Shown: positions 33,558 through 43,610, numbered from the stretch's first letter. The stretch: 64,000 nt of DNA from Streptomyces sp. Ag109_O5-10 (GCF_900105755.1 NZ_FNTQ01000001.1:7750001-7814000), one strand, 5' to 3'. Notes: generated by a model not told the origin, from the letters alone. Made by a program: numbers and translations.

Positions 33558-35069
33558 GTGTCAGAACGCCCAGCGGATCCCGTCACGCTCGACGACGACG
33601 CGACCCTGCACGCGATGGGGTATCCGCGGAAACTCACCCGCCGATTCCAGGCTTTCGACAATTTCGCCATCTCCTTCACCATCATCAATATTCTCTCCGG
33701 GATCTTCTCGTCCTTCGGATTCGGCATGAACGCGGGCGGCCCCCGCATTCTCGTGTTCGGCTGGATCGGCGTCTGTGTGATGGTGCTGTGCATCGGCGCC
33801 GCGATGGCGGAAGTTGCCTCCGCCTATCCGACGAGCGGCGCCCTCTATTTCTCCGCCGGCAAACTCGCCAAGCGGCACAGGGGCGCCTGGTCCTGGTACA
33901 CGGGCTGGCTGAACTTCGTGGGCCAGATCGGCGGCACCGCGGCCACCGGCTACGCGGCCGCCACCTTCGTCCAGGCCTTCGTCGCCCTGCAGTGGCCCTC
34001 GTACACGCCGACCGCCCACCAGACGGTCCTGATCACAGCTGTGATCATCGTGGTCCAGGGGCTCGCGAACACCTACACCGTGCAGCTGGTCGCCGTCCTG
34101 AACCGGATTTCCGTCTGGTGGCTGCTGATCGGACTCGTGGTGATCGTGAGCACACTGATCGTGCTGCCGGACCACCATCGGTCGGCGTCCTTCGTGACGC
34201 ATTTCGTGAACAACACCGGCTTCACCAACGGCCTTTACGGCGGCCTGCTCGGGCTGCTGGTCACCAGCTGGACCTTCACCGGCTTCGACGGCAGCTTCCA
34301 CATGTCCGAGGAAACCGTCCAGGCGACCGTCAACGCGCCCAGGGGGATCATCCGGTCCATCGGCTATTCGGCGATCACCGGCCTGATCCTGATGCTCGCC
34401 CTGGTGTACAGCATCGGCGACTACACCAAGGTGGCGGGCTCCTCCGCGCCCCCCGTCCAGATCCTCATCGACGGACTGGGCATGGGGTGGGCCAAGGCGA
34501 TGCTGCTCGTCGTCATCGGCGCCATGCTCTTCTGCGGCCTCGCCAACCTCACCAGCAACACCCGGCAGATCTTCGCGTTCTCCCGGGACGGCGCCATGCC
34601 CGGCTCCCGCCTCTGGCACTCGGTCTCGCCCCGCACCCGGACCCCCGTCAAGGCCGTCTGGCTCGCGGTGGCCTGCTCGGTCGCCCTGGTGGTGCCGGGC
34701 TGGTGGTCGCACACGGCGTTCACCGCGATCGTCAGCGTCAACGTCGTCGGCCTGTTCCTCGCCTACGCCGTGCCGGTGTTCCTGCGGCTGCGCCTGGGCG
34801 ACGCATTCCAGCCGGGGCCGTGGAACCTGGGCCGCTGGAGCAGGCCGGTCGGCTGGCTGGCGGTGGTCTGGATCCTGCTCAGCAGCATCCTGTTCATGCT
34901 GCCGCAGGCCTCGCCGATCACCGTCGACTCCTTCAACTACGCGCCGATCGCACTGGCCGTCGTCCTGGCCGTCGCCACGGTCTGGTGGTTCGCCACCGCC
35001 CGCCGCCGCTTCCAGGGCCCGGTCAGCTACGGCCGCCCCGACGAGGTCGCCGCGATGGACCTCATCTGA
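33558..35069 (+). CDS. APC-superfamily amino acid permease
   Basis: 503 residues with 12 hydrophobic segments. Signatures of the GABA/choline-type amino acid-polyamine permeases are present: FDNFAISFTIINILSGI near the N-terminus, an AEVASAYPTSGALYFSAGKLA loop and SWTFTGFDGSFHMSEETV. It should import an amino acid, GABA or a similar amine with protons. GTG at 33558 with AAAGG upstream. It follows the hypothetical gene by 30 bases and is ended by a hairpin at 35097. The substrate is not identifiable here. Confidence 0.85.
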   Translation: MSERPADPVTLDDDATLHAMGYPRKLTRRFQAFDNFAISFTIINILSGIFSSFGFGMNAGGPRILVFGWIGVCVMVLCIGAAMAEVASAYPTSGALYFSAGKLAKRHRGAWSWYTGWLNFVGQIGGTAATGYAAATFVQAFVALQWPSYTPTAHQTVLITAVIIVVQGLANTYTVQLVAVLNRISVWWLLIGLVVIVSTLIVLPDHHRSASFVTHFVNNTGFTNGLYGGLLGLLVTSWTFTGFDGSFHMSEETVQATVNAPRGIIRSIGYSAITGLILMLALVYSIGDYTKVAGSSAPPVQILIDGLGMGWAKAMLLVVIGAMLFCGLANLTSNTRQIFAFSRDGAMPGSRLWHSVSPRTRTPVKAVWLAVACSVALVVPGWWSHTAFTAIVSVNVVGLFLAYAVPVFLRLRLGDAFQPGPWNLGRWSRPVGWLAVVWILLSSILFMLPQASPITVDSFNYAPIALAVVLAVATVWWFATARRRFQGPVSYGRPDEVAAMDLI

Positions 35070-35096
35070 GCCGGTGAGGGCACCTATGGCCACGGG

Positions 35097-35125
35097 AGGG
35101 GCCCCGGCGACCGCGCCGGGCCCCT
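35097..35125 (+). terminator. Terminator after the amino acid permease
   Basis: AGGGGCCCCGGCG pairs with CGCCGGGCCCCT (one bulged C), loop ACCG, followed by TT. Confidence 0.7.
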
Positions 35126-35215
35126 TTCAGCGGACGAGACCAATGTTGGTGGGCGTGGCATGGGCTGAAGTGCTGGCAGGGGCATGGCGCCTGCTCCATA
35201 GTTGGCGCACTGACC

Positions 35216-35320
35216 TAGTGCCGCGGCAGGCAACGTTTGCCCGTCAAGGAGCGGCGTCCGGTGCGGCGAGAGTGCGTGCCGGGCGTCGTGACGGGGCGAA
35301 CGTTGCCTGTTGCGGCACTA
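35216..35320. mobile_element. MITE-like element, intact copy 2
   Basis: A 105-base element bounded by TAGTGCCGC and GCGGCACTA. The ends are imperfect inverted repeats over about 30 bases (shared CAGGCAACGTT). It begins and ends with TA, as expected for insertion at a TA dinucleotide by an IS630/mariner-type transposase acting in trans. It contains no gene. It lies between the permease terminator and the C39-like peptidase, where it may affect that promoter. A disrupted copy is at 304-457 in the opposite orientation. Confidence 0.65.
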
Positions 35321-35363
35321 CTCCGGATCAGCCGTGACGCGCACACCTGGGGGTCCTCCACCC

Positions 35364-36791
35364 ATGAGCAGAGCCGAACAGCCGTCCCGCAGAACCCTTC
35401 TGACAGCCGCCGCCTCCGTCGCGGCGGCGGCCGTGGCCCAGGGCGTGGTGCCCGCGGTGCCCGCGGTCGCCGCGCCGGAGACCGACGCCGACGCCACCGC
35501 CCGGACCGAGACCCGCCGTGCCGGGCACGGCCGTCCCGGCCACCACGGCCGGGACGGGACCCGCCCGATCGACTACCGCTCCTGGACGACCTACAGCGAC
35601 TGGAAGACCGGCACCGCCAAGGGCGCCGGCGCCGTCGCCGGGGCCCGCCCCGGCGTGGTGATCGGCACCCCGGCCGGCACCACCTCCTACACCGACCCCC
35701 ACACCGGCACCACGTCCACCTGGGAGTACGCCACCTGGACCGGCCCGGTGCACCGGCTCGCCGTCCCCGCCACCGAGACCATCGCCTCCTGGAACGCGGA
35801 CACCCCGGCCGGCACCTGGATCCAGGTCGAACTGCACGGCACCTACTCGGACGGCACCGCCACCCCCTGGTACGTCATGGGCCGCTGGGCGGCCGGCGAC
35901 CAGGACATCAAGCGGACCTCGGTGGACGGACAGAAGGACGGCAAGAGCACCGTCTGGACCGACACCTTCGCCATCGACGACGCGACGACCGGCCTGCGCC
36001 TCACCTCGTACCAGCTGCGCCTGACCCTCTACCGCAGGCCGGGCACCAAACTCACCCCGACGGTCTGGCGGCTCGGCGCCATGGGCTCCGACATCCCGGA
36101 CCGCTTCACCGTGCCGGCCTCCACCCCGGGCCTGGCCCAGGAACTCACGGTCCCGCGCTACTCGCAGGAGATCCACAAGGGCCAGTACCCCGAGTACGAC
36201 AACGGCGGCGAGGCCTGGTGCAGCCCCACCTCCTCGCAGATGATCGTCGAGTACTGGGGCGGCCGGCCCACCGCCGCGCAGCTGGCCTGGGTCGACCCGT
36301 CCTTCGCCGACCCGCAGGTCTGCTACGCGGCCCGCTACACCTACGACTACCAGTACGGCGGCTGCGGCAACTGGCCGTTCAACGCCGCCTACGCGTCGAC
36401 GTACCAGGGCCTGCAGGGTGTGATAACGCGACTGGCCTCGCTCACCGACCTGGAGACCTTGATCGCGGCCGGCATCCCGGCCATCACGTCACAGTCGTTC
36501 CTCGCGGCGGAGCTGACGGGCGCCGGTTACGGCACCTCCGGGCACCTGATGACCGTGATCGGCTTCACCGCGGACGGCGACGTGATCGCCAACGACCCGT
36601 GCTCGGCCGACGACGACGCGGTGCGGCGGGTCTACCTGCGCCGGGAGTTCGAGAACATCTGGCTGCGGACCAAGCGGTACAACGCCAGTGGCAAGGTCGT
36701 CTCCGGCACCGGAGGTGTCTGCTACCTGTACTTCCCGGCCTGCCCGAACCCGGCCCAGGTCAAGGCGCTCGCGGCGGTCGGCGTGCGCTGA
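35364..36791 (+). CDS. Secreted C39-family peptidase-like protein
   Basis: 475 residues. A Tat-type signal (SRRTLLTAAASVAAAAVAQ) has likely cleavage after the AVAAP region. An N-terminal beta-rich domain (about 65-260) is followed by a peptidase_C39-like papain fold: catalytic Cys in GGEAWCSPTSSQMIVEYW, His in YGTSGHLMTVIGF and Asp/Asn in VIANDPCS. It is probably an extracellular cysteine peptidase or amidase. Tat export suggests folding before secretion. ATG at 35364 follows CTGGGGG, and a MITE ends 44 bases upstream. Confidence 0.82.
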   Translation: MSRAEQPSRRTLLTAAASVAAAAVAQGVVPAVPAVAAPETDADATARTETRRAGHGRPGHHGRDGTRPIDYRSWTTYSDWKTGTAKGAGAVAGARPGVVIGTPAGTTSYTDPHTGTTSTWEYATWTGPVHRLAVPATETIASWNADTPAGTWIQVELHGTYSDGTATPWYVMGRWAAGDQDIKRTSVDGQKDGKSTVWTDTFAIDDATTGLRLTSYQLRLTLYRRPGTKLTPTVWRLGAMGSDIPDRFTVPASTPGLAQELTVPRYSQEIHKGQYPEYDNGGEAWCSPTSSQMIVEYWGGRPTAAQLAWVDPSFADPQVCYAARYTYDYQYGGCGNWPFNAAYASTYQGLQGVITRLASLTDLETLIAAGIPAITSQSFLAAELTGAGYGTSGHLMTVIGFTADGDVIANDPCSADDDAVRRVYLRREFENIWLRTKRYNASGKVVSGTGGVCYLYFPACPNPAQVKALAAVGVR

Positions 36792-36802
36792 CCGGGCACG
36801 AC

Positions 36803-36831
36803 AGCGGCCCCCGGGCATCCCGGGGGCCGCT
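36803..36831 (+). terminator. Terminator after the C39-like gene
   Basis: A perfect 13-base-pair stem, AGCGGCCCCCGGG with its complement, loop CAT, followed by TCTCT. Confidence 0.85.
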
Positions 36832-36874
36832 CTCTGTGACCAAGCTCTCCGCCGCAAAAGCCGCAATCGATGGC

Positions 36875-37027
36875 ATGGTGGACTTCATGACCACGCACTC
36901 CGCCACCGCCGCCCGCGCCCGTACCGGCGGCCCCCAGGACGACGGCCCGAAGGTTCTGGAACATGTCATGGGCTGGGCTCTCGTCGTGGTCGTCGCCATG
37001 TTGGTGACTCAACTCGGTCTGCTGTGA
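36875..37027 (+). CDS. Small single-pass membrane protein
   Basis: 50 residues from ATG 36875 (46 from ATG 36887). A polar N-terminus (MTTHSATAARARTGGPQ) is followed by one C-terminal transmembrane helix, VMGWALVVVVAMLVTQLGLL. Small proteins of this design are conserved beside TetR genes in streptomycetes as far as I recall. It lies between a terminator and a TetR regulator starting 21 bases later. Function is unknown. Confidence 0.6.
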   Translation: MVDFMTTHSATAARARTGGPQDDGPKVLEHVMGWALVVVVAMLVTQLGLL

Positions 37028-37047
37028 CCTGAACTGACATACTGCGG

Positions 37048-37740
37048 ATGTCCCGCAGCCCGTTGAGACCAGGGTCGAAATTGAATATCAGTCAACAACG
37101 TGCCGCCGCCCGTCCCCGGGCGCGCGGCACCGAGCGTTCCGTGGCTCGTCGCGCCGAACTCATCGCCATCGGGCGGAAGTTGTTCGCCGACACCTCGTAC
37201 GACGCGCTCTCCATGGACGACATCGCGAAGCAGGCGCATGTCGCCAAAGGGCTGATCTACTACTACTTCCAGTCGAAGCGTGGCTACTACCTGGCGATCA
37301 TCCAGGACTCCGTCGCCGACCTGGTCACCTATGCCGCGAGCGGCCTGGAACTGCCCCAGGTGGACCGCGTCCACCGGACCATCGACAGCTACCTGCGCTA
37401 CGCCGAGCACCACCAGGCCGCGTACCGCACGATCGTCAGCGGCGGTGTCGGCTTCGACACCGAGGTGCACGCCATCCGGGACGGGGTGCGCGAGGCGATC
37501 GTCGCGACCATCGCCGAGGGCGCCTACGGCCGTGCCGACATCGCCCCGCTCGCCAGGGTCGGTCTGCTCGCCTGGCTGTGCAGCGTGGAGGGCGTCACCC
37601 TCGACTGGATCGACCGTCCCGAACTCTCCCGCGAGACCATGTGCGAGCTGCTGGTCAAGACGCTCGGCGGCACCATGCGAGCCATCGAGGAACTGGACCC
37701 CTCCTATCGCGCCCCGGCTCCGGCCCGCCGGGACGGCTGA
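37048..37740 (+). CDS. TetR-family transcriptional regulator
   Basis: 230 residues. A basic N-terminal extension (about 1-30) precedes the TetR helix-turn-helix (LIAIGRKLFADTSYDALSMDDIAKQAHVAKGLIYYYF, about 38-80) and an all-helical ligand domain. GTG or ATG near 37048 gives this length. A start at a later codon would remove the Arg-rich tail. The target is unclear. The upstream small membrane protein gene is the obvious co-transcribed neighbour, and the chitinase gene converges from downstream. Confidence 0.85.
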   Translation: MSRSPLRPGSKLNISQQRAAARPRARGTERSVARRAELIAIGRKLFADTSYDALSMDDIAKQAHVAKGLIYYYFQSKRGYYLAIIQDSVADLVTYAASGLELPQVDRVHRTIDSYLRYAEHHQAAYRTIVSGGVGFDTEVHAIRDGVREAIVATIAEGAYGRADIAPLARVGLLAWLCSVEGVTLDWIDRPELSRETMCELLVKTLGGTMRAIEELDPSYRAPAPARRDG

Positions 37741-37832
37741 CGCACCTGAGCCGGTGCGCCGCGCCGCCCCGCCGGACCGGCCGCTGGGGCGGAGGGCTCG
37801 TGGTTCCCCCGCCCCAGGCCCCGTGACCGGGG

Positions 37833-39074
<1,242 letters not shown>

Positions 39075-39145
39075 CGGGTGTCTCCTCCTGGGGGAGAGGG
39101 GAACGCGCGCCGATTGGCATGAACGCGGTAAAGCGTTGGTCATGA

Positions 39146-39175
39146 ACCTTAGGAGGACTAGACCAGTCGGGTCAA
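39146..39175 (-). promoter_or_regulatory. Chitinase promoter with DasR-responsive element
   Basis: On the minus strand: TTGACC (39175-39170), 18 bases, TAAGGT (39151-39146). The spacer holds ACTGGTCTAGTCCT (39167-39154), matching 12 of the 14 bases of the DasR consensus I recall. DasR represses chitin genes and is released by glucosamine-6-phosphate-type effectors. The remainder of the 39075-39404 gap must also hold the acyl-CoA dehydrogenase promoter, which I could not place. Confidence 0.8.
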
Positions 39176-39404
39176 TGGTTCGGACCAATTTCGCGGCTTT
39201 CGGATGTCGGCCCGGTATTCCTGGAGTAAGCGGTCGTTAACTGGTGACGAGACGTCCCCGATCGGGCATACTCACTGCGCAGCCGCAGGTCAGCAGCTTC
39301 CGAGACCCGGAACGCCGACCTCGGCCGCACTCGTACGACAGGCGGAGCCGCCCCTATCCCACGGGCCGTGACCGTCGTTGCCCGACAGGGAGGAGACCGA
39401 CGCC

Positions 39405-40577
39405 ATGTCCGACCGCGACCCGCAGCCGGTGGAGCGTCAACTGCCGACGGACGAGGCGAGGGACCTGCTCAGGCTGGTCCGTGAGATCGCCCGGCGCGAG
39501 ATCGCGCCGAAGGCGGCCGAGGAGGAGGACGCCGGGCGCTTCCCGCGCGAGGTCTTCACCCTGCTCTCCGAGTCGGGCCTGCTCGGGCTGCCGTACGACG
39601 GGGAGTACGGCGGCGGCGACCAGCCCTACGAGGTCTACCTCCAAGTACTGGAGGAACTGGCCGCGGCCCGCCTCACCGTCGGCCTCGGTGTCAGCGTGCA
39701 CACCCTCGCGAGCTACGCGCTCGCCGCCTACGGGACCAAGCAGCAGCAGGTCGAGCACCTGCCCGCGATACTCGGCGGCGGCCTGCTCGGTGCCTACTGC
39801 CTCTCCGAGCCGGCCTCCGGTTCGGACGCCGCCTCCCTGCGCACCAGGGCCGTCCGGGACGGCGACTCCTGGGTGATCAACGGCACCAAGGCCTGGATCA
39901 CGCACGGCGGCGTCGCCGACTTCTACACGGTCATGGCCCGCACCGGCGCCGAGGGCTCGCACGGGATCACCGCCTTCCTGGTCCCCGGCGACGCCGAGGG
40001 CCTCGGCGGCGCGGCGCCCGAGAAGAAGATGGGCATGAAGGGCTCGCCCACCGCCCAGGTCCACTTCGACGACGTCCGGGTCCCCGACGACCGCCGTCTC
40101 GGCGAGGAGGGCCAGGGCTTCGCCATCGCCCTCTCCGCCCTGGACTCAGGGCGGCTCGGCATCGCGGCCTGCGCCATCGGCCTGGCCCAGGCCGCCCTGG
40201 ACGAGGCGGTCGGCTACGCCACCGGGCGACGGCAGTTCGGCCATCCCATCGCCGACTTCCAGGGCCTGCGCTTCATGATCGCCGACATGGCCACCCAGAT
40301 CGAGGCAGGCCGGGCCCTCTACCTCGCGGCGGCCCGGCTGCGCGACGCGGGCCGGCCGTTCGCCAAGCAGGCCGCCATGGCCAAGCTGCACTGCACCGAC
40401 ACCGCGATGAAGGTCACCACCGACGCCGTCCAGATACTCGGCGGCTACGGCTACACCGCGGACTTCCCGGTCGAGCGCTACATGCGCGAGGCCAAGGTCC
40501 TGCAGATCGTCGAGGGCACCAACCAGATCCAGCGGATGGTCATCGCCCGTCACGTGGCGGGGCCGGAAAGTCGCTGA
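39405..40577 (+). CDS. Acyl-CoA dehydrogenase
   Basis: 390 residues, full length. Motifs: YCLSEPASGSDAASL (FAD/substrate signature 1), KAWITHGGVADFYTVMART, the YATGRRQFGHPI region and signature 2 QILGGYGYTADFPVERYMRE with the active-site Glu region near VEGTNQIQR. ATG at 39405 has GGGAGGAG nine bases upstream. It heads a same-strand group with a CrtC-like protein (40938) and an APH-type kinase (42053). That pairing resembles ACAD10/11 and the LvaA/LvaC pair, in which a kinase phosphorylates a 4-hydroxyacyl-CoA and the dehydrogenase-fold enzyme removes phosphate. The link is inference. Confidence 0.9.
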   Translation: MSDRDPQPVERQLPTDEARDLLRLVREIARREIAPKAAEEEDAGRFPREVFTLLSESGLLGLPYDGEYGGGDQPYEVYLQVLEELAAARLTVGLGVSVHTLASYALAAYGTKQQQVEHLPAILGGGLLGAYCLSEPASGSDAASLRTRAVRDGDSWVINGTKAWITHGGVADFYTVMARTGAEGSHGITAFLVPGDAEGLGGAAPEKKMGMKGSPTAQVHFDDVRVPDDRRLGEEGQGFAIALSALDSGRLGIAACAIGLAQAALDEAVGYATGRRQFGHPIADFQGLRFMIADMATQIEAGRALYLAAARLRDAGRPFAKQAAMAKLHCTDTAMKVTTDAVQILGGYGYTADFPVERYMREAKVLQIVEGTNQIQRMVIARHVAGPESR

Positions 40578-40791
40578 ACTCGCTGAACTGCCCGCGGGTG
40601 ACCGTCGGCGCCGCCAGCCTGACCCACTCCGGGTCGTGGCGGCCCGGCAGGGCGCGGCCCCGGTCGGCCCAGGTCCGCATCAGATCGCGGTAGATGGGCG
40701 GATCCTGCGGCGAGGGCGGCGGCAGCGACGCCGCGGGCGGGGGCACGAAGATCCGGCGCTGACGGCCGAGAGCGGTGTGGGTGGTCGTCAT
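40540..40791 (-). CDS. Small conserved hypothetical protein, antisense overlap
   Basis: 83 residues, ATG at 40791, basic and Pro-rich, with PPIYRDLMRTWADRGRALPGRHDPEWVRLAA in the middle. Its end overlaps the acyl-CoA dehydrogenase 3' end by 38 bases on the opposite strand. Amino acid composition looks protein-like rather than antisense noise, and I believe similar short proteins are annotated in other streptomycetes. No function can be assigned. Confidence 0.45.
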   Translation of the reverse strand: MTTTHTALGRQRRIFVPPPAASLPPPSPQDPPIYRDLMRTWADRGRALPGRHDPEWVRLAAPTVTRGQFSEFSDFPAPPRDGR

Positions 40792-40937
40792 GCCCGGCCA
40801 ACGCGGGGACGGTCGCCCTGGTCACCGGTCCCCCGAATCGTGCGTGAGTTCGCGGACGTCCGTTCCCGGATCTGGCCCCCCTTCGTTTTCTGACGTACCG
40901 TCAGCCGGACCGTCTCCAGCCTCCGGGGAGGCCCGCC

Positions 40938-42038
40938 ATGGCCGACGACCGTCCCGTACCGCTCGACGAGTACCCCGTGCACCAGGTCCCGCTCTCCATG
41001 AAGCACGTCGCCACCGGGGACCGGAACGCCTACGACCGCTGCATCTTCCACGTCCTCGACCACGACGGCCGCGCCCTGTTCATCCTCGGCCTCGGCGTCT
41101 ACCCGAACGTCGGGGTGATCGACGCCTACGCCACCTTGCGCACCGGGGACACCCTGCACGCGGTCCGCGCCTCGGACGCCCTCGGTGACGACCGGATGCG
41201 GCTCGCGGTCGGCCCGCTGCGCATCGAGGTCGAGGAGCCGCTCCGGCGCATCCGCCTGACCTGCGACGACGACACCCTCTCCTGCGACCTCGTCTGGGCG
41301 GCCGGCTTCCCGGCCCTGTGGGAGCCGCACCACCTGCAACGCCGGGGCTGCCGGCTGACGTTGGAGGGCCGCAGGTTCGTGCAGGCCGGGGGAGTGTCCG
41401 GGGTGATCCGGGCCGGCGGCGAGGAGTTCCGCGTCGATCCGGGCGGCTGGACCGGCACCCGGGACCGCAGCTGGGGCGTCCGCCCGGTCCCGGGGGAGGA
41501 GGGCGGGCGGCTCGCCGAGGAGAACCCGACCGAGGGCTTCCACTGGATCTGGTGCCCGGTCCGCTTCGAGGACCGCTTCCTGATGGTCATCACCCAGGAG
41601 GACGCCGACGGCTACCGCACCCTGAACGACGCCACCCTGGTCCGCCCCGGCGACCGCGACCGCCAGCTCGGCTGGCCGCGGACCGAGATCGCCTACCGCT
41701 CCGGCACCCGCCACCCCGAGCGTGCCGTCGTCCACCTCGGCGACCCGCGCGAACCCCAGGAACTGGAGGTGGAGATCCTCGCCTCCTCACCGCTCGCGGT
41801 CGGGGCCGGCTACCCACCGGCGGACGACTGGCAGCACGGCACCTGGCAGGGCCGGGGCTGGGTGGACCGCCGTACCTACGACCTGACCGCGCCGCACCCC
41901 CGCGCCGCCTACGGCGTCACCGACCACTCCGCCCGCTTCCGCCTCGACGGACAGACCGGCCACGGCATCTTCGAGCACGGATCGTACGGCAGACACGATC
42001 CCAGCGGCTTCGCCGGCTTCGACTCGGTGGCGCCCTGA
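40938..42038 (+). CDS. CrtC-like/DUF7064-7065-type beta-barrel protein
   Basis: 366 residues with no signal peptide and many beta strands. The layout resembles the hydroxyneurosporene synthase-like (CrtC, two-lipocalin-domain) proteins now split into DUF7064/DUF7065: MKHVATGDRNAYDRCIFHVLDHDG at the start, a VDPGGWTGTRDRSWGVRPV block and ENPTEGFHWIWCPVRF. Such genes commonly sit beside APH-type phosphotransferases and acyl-CoA enzymes. Here the kinase follows by 14 bases. Function is unknown. Binding or hydration of a hydrophobic acyl substrate is a guess. Confidence 0.7.
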   Translation: MADDRPVPLDEYPVHQVPLSMKHVATGDRNAYDRCIFHVLDHDGRALFILGLGVYPNVGVIDAYATLRTGDTLHAVRASDALGDDRMRLAVGPLRIEVEEPLRRIRLTCDDDTLSCDLVWAAGFPALWEPHHLQRRGCRLTLEGRRFVQAGGVSGVIRAGGEEFRVDPGGWTGTRDRSWGVRPVPGEEGGRLAEENPTEGFHWIWCPVRFEDRFLMVITQEDADGYRTLNDATLVRPGDRDRQLGWPRTEIAYRSGTRHPERAVVHLGDPREPQELEVEILASSPLAVGAGYPPADDWQHGTWQGRGWVDRRTYDLTAPHPRAAYGVTDHSARFRLDGQTGHGIFEHGSYGRHDPSGFAGFDSVAP

Positions 42039-42052
42039 AGGAGGAGGCCGGG

Positions 42053-43156
42053 ATGACGACGAAACCGCGTCCACGCACCAGCACCCGCGACCCGGAGGAC
42101 CTCGCACGCCGGCTGACCGCCTGGCTGGACCTCCGGCTCCCCGGCGCCAAGGCCACCGGTGTCACGGTTCCCGCCTCCAACGGCATGTCCAGCGAGACCC
42201 TGCTCTTCGAGATCGAGCATCCCGAACCGCCGGTGCGGGCGTGCGCGTTGCGACTGGCGGCGGATCCGTCGGCGTACACGGTCTTCCCGTCGTACGACCT
42301 CACCCGCCAGTACCGCACCATGCGGCTGGTCGCCGACCGCACGGATCTGCCCGTGCCCCGCGTCCTGTGGCTGGAGGAGGACCCCGGACCGCTCGGCGCG
42401 CCCTTCTTCGTGATGGAGCGCGTCGAGGGGCGCGTCCCGCCCGACGTCATGCCCTACACGTACGAGGGGAACTGGCTGCATGCGGCGACCGACACGGAAC
42501 GCGAGCACCTCGAAGCCGCCTCTGTCGGCCTGTTGGCCAGACTGCACGACCAAGCCCCCGTCTCCGAGGCGGAGTTCCTCGCTCTTCCCGGGGACGGCGG
42601 GGCCCTGCACCGGCATGTCGAGTCCCAACGGCGCTACTACGACTGGGTGGTGGACGGACTCGCCCGCTCACCCCTGATCGAGGCAGCCTTCGACAGGCTG
42701 GCGGACCTGTGGCCGCGCGAACCCGGCACGCCCGTCCTCAACTGGGGCGACGCCCGGATCGGGAACGTCGTGTACGACGGGTTCGACCCTGTCGCCGTCC
42801 TCGACTGGGAGATGGCGGCCGTGGCCCCGCGCGAGGTGGACCTCGGCTGGGCGGTCTACCTGCACCGCTTCTTCCAGGACCTCACGGCCGCCTCAGGGCA
42901 GCCGGGACTGCCCGCGTTCCTGCGCCGCGACCGGGTCGAGGCCCGCTACGCCCGGCTGACCGGCCACATCCCGCGGGACATGGAGTTCTACACCCTCTAC
43001 GCCGCCCTGCGGCACGCGATCGTGATGCTGCGCATCGCCTACCGCCAGGTGCACTTCGGCGAGGCCTCCGTCCCCGCGGATCCGGACACGCTGATCCTGC
43101 ACCACGGGAGTCTGCGCGCCCTGGTGCAGGGCAGGTACTGGGACGCGGTGCGGTGA
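42053..43156 (+). CDS. APH-family phosphotransferase (ACAD10/LvaA-like kinase)
   Basis: 367 residues, aminoglycoside phosphotransferase/choline kinase fold. Landmarks: APFFVMERVEGRVPPDVMP, the Brenner-type loop replaced by VLNWGDARIGNVVYDG (catalytic Asp and Asn) and VLDWEMAAVAPREVDLGWAVYL (DFG-equivalent Asp). The NWGDARIGNV form is seen in ACAD10-type and FadE-linked phosphotransferases rather than antibiotic-resistance enzymes. ATG at 42053 with AGGAGG upstream, 14 bases after the CrtC-like gene. It probably phosphorylates a hydroxyacyl-CoA or related alcohol, not an antibiotic. Confidence 0.8.
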   Translation: MTTKPRPRTSTRDPEDLARRLTAWLDLRLPGAKATGVTVPASNGMSSETLLFEIEHPEPPVRACALRLAADPSAYTVFPSYDLTRQYRTMRLVADRTDLPVPRVLWLEEDPGPLGAPFFVMERVEGRVPPDVMPYTYEGNWLHAATDTEREHLEAASVGLLARLHDQAPVSEAEFLALPGDGGALHRHVESQRRYYDWVVDGLARSPLIEAAFDRLADLWPREPGTPVLNWGDARIGNVVYDGFDPVAVLDWEMAAVAPREVDLGWAVYLHRFFQDLTAASGQPGLPAFLRRDRVEARYARLTGHIPRDMEFYTLYAALRHAIVMLRIAYRQVHFGEASVPADPDTLILHHGSLRALVQGRYWDAVR

Positions 43157-43157
43157 C

Positions 43158-43610
43158 TCAGGCAGCCTGACGGAGAGCGCGGCCGGGGCGCAGCGCCGGT
43201 ACGCGCATCGGGCGCGAGCCCGGGCCGCCGACGTGCGAGAAGGGCTGCGTCCGCCAGTCCAGACCCTGCGGGAGGGTGAGCAGGAGGGCGGTCTCCTGCT
43301 CCTGCGGCTCGGCCGACTCGTCCGCGGACGGTACGTCGTCCGCCGCGCGGCCCGTGCCGGCACAGACCGTGAGGCCGAACGGGTTCCACGGCGAGGCGCA
43401 CAGCGCGTGCTCCGGCAGGAACTCCTCGTCCGCCAGCAGCGCGATGGACTGCGCGCAGTCCGGGCAGATCACCCGGAACATCTCGAAGGTGTCGTAGGCG
43501 TCCAGTTCCTCGGCCTCGTAGGCGTCGGGTTCGACGCCCTCCGGCTCGGGCTCGACCACCAACTGCGGGCGCTTGGACACGGAACGACCAGGGCGCTTAA
43601 GACTCTGCAT
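43158..43610 (-). CDS. Conserved actinobacterial hypothetical protein
   Basis: 150 residues, ATG at 43610 with GAGGGGGAG upstream. An acidic N-terminal third (EPEPEGVEPDAYEAEELDAY) is followed by one CPDC pair, a later single Cys and a basic C-terminal tail (RPMRVPALRPGRALRQ). The CPDC might bind zinc, but only one clear CxxC pair is present. No membrane segment. The gene ends one base from the stop of the convergent kinase gene. Function unknown. Confidence 0.65.
   Translation of the reverse strand: MQSLKRPGRSVSKRPQLVVEPEPEGVEPDAYEAEELDAYDTFEMFRVICPDCAQSIALLADEEFLPEHALCASPWNPFGLTVCAGTGRAADDVPSADESAEPQEQETALLLTLPQGLDWRTQPFSHVGGPGSRPMRVPALRPGRALRQAA

Noticed and set aside
42053..43156. Antibiotic-resistance aminoglycoside phosphotransferase
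   Set aside because: Although it has the APH fold, the NWGDARIGNV loop and the acyl-CoA dehydrogenase context fit metabolic ACAD10/LvaA-like kinases.
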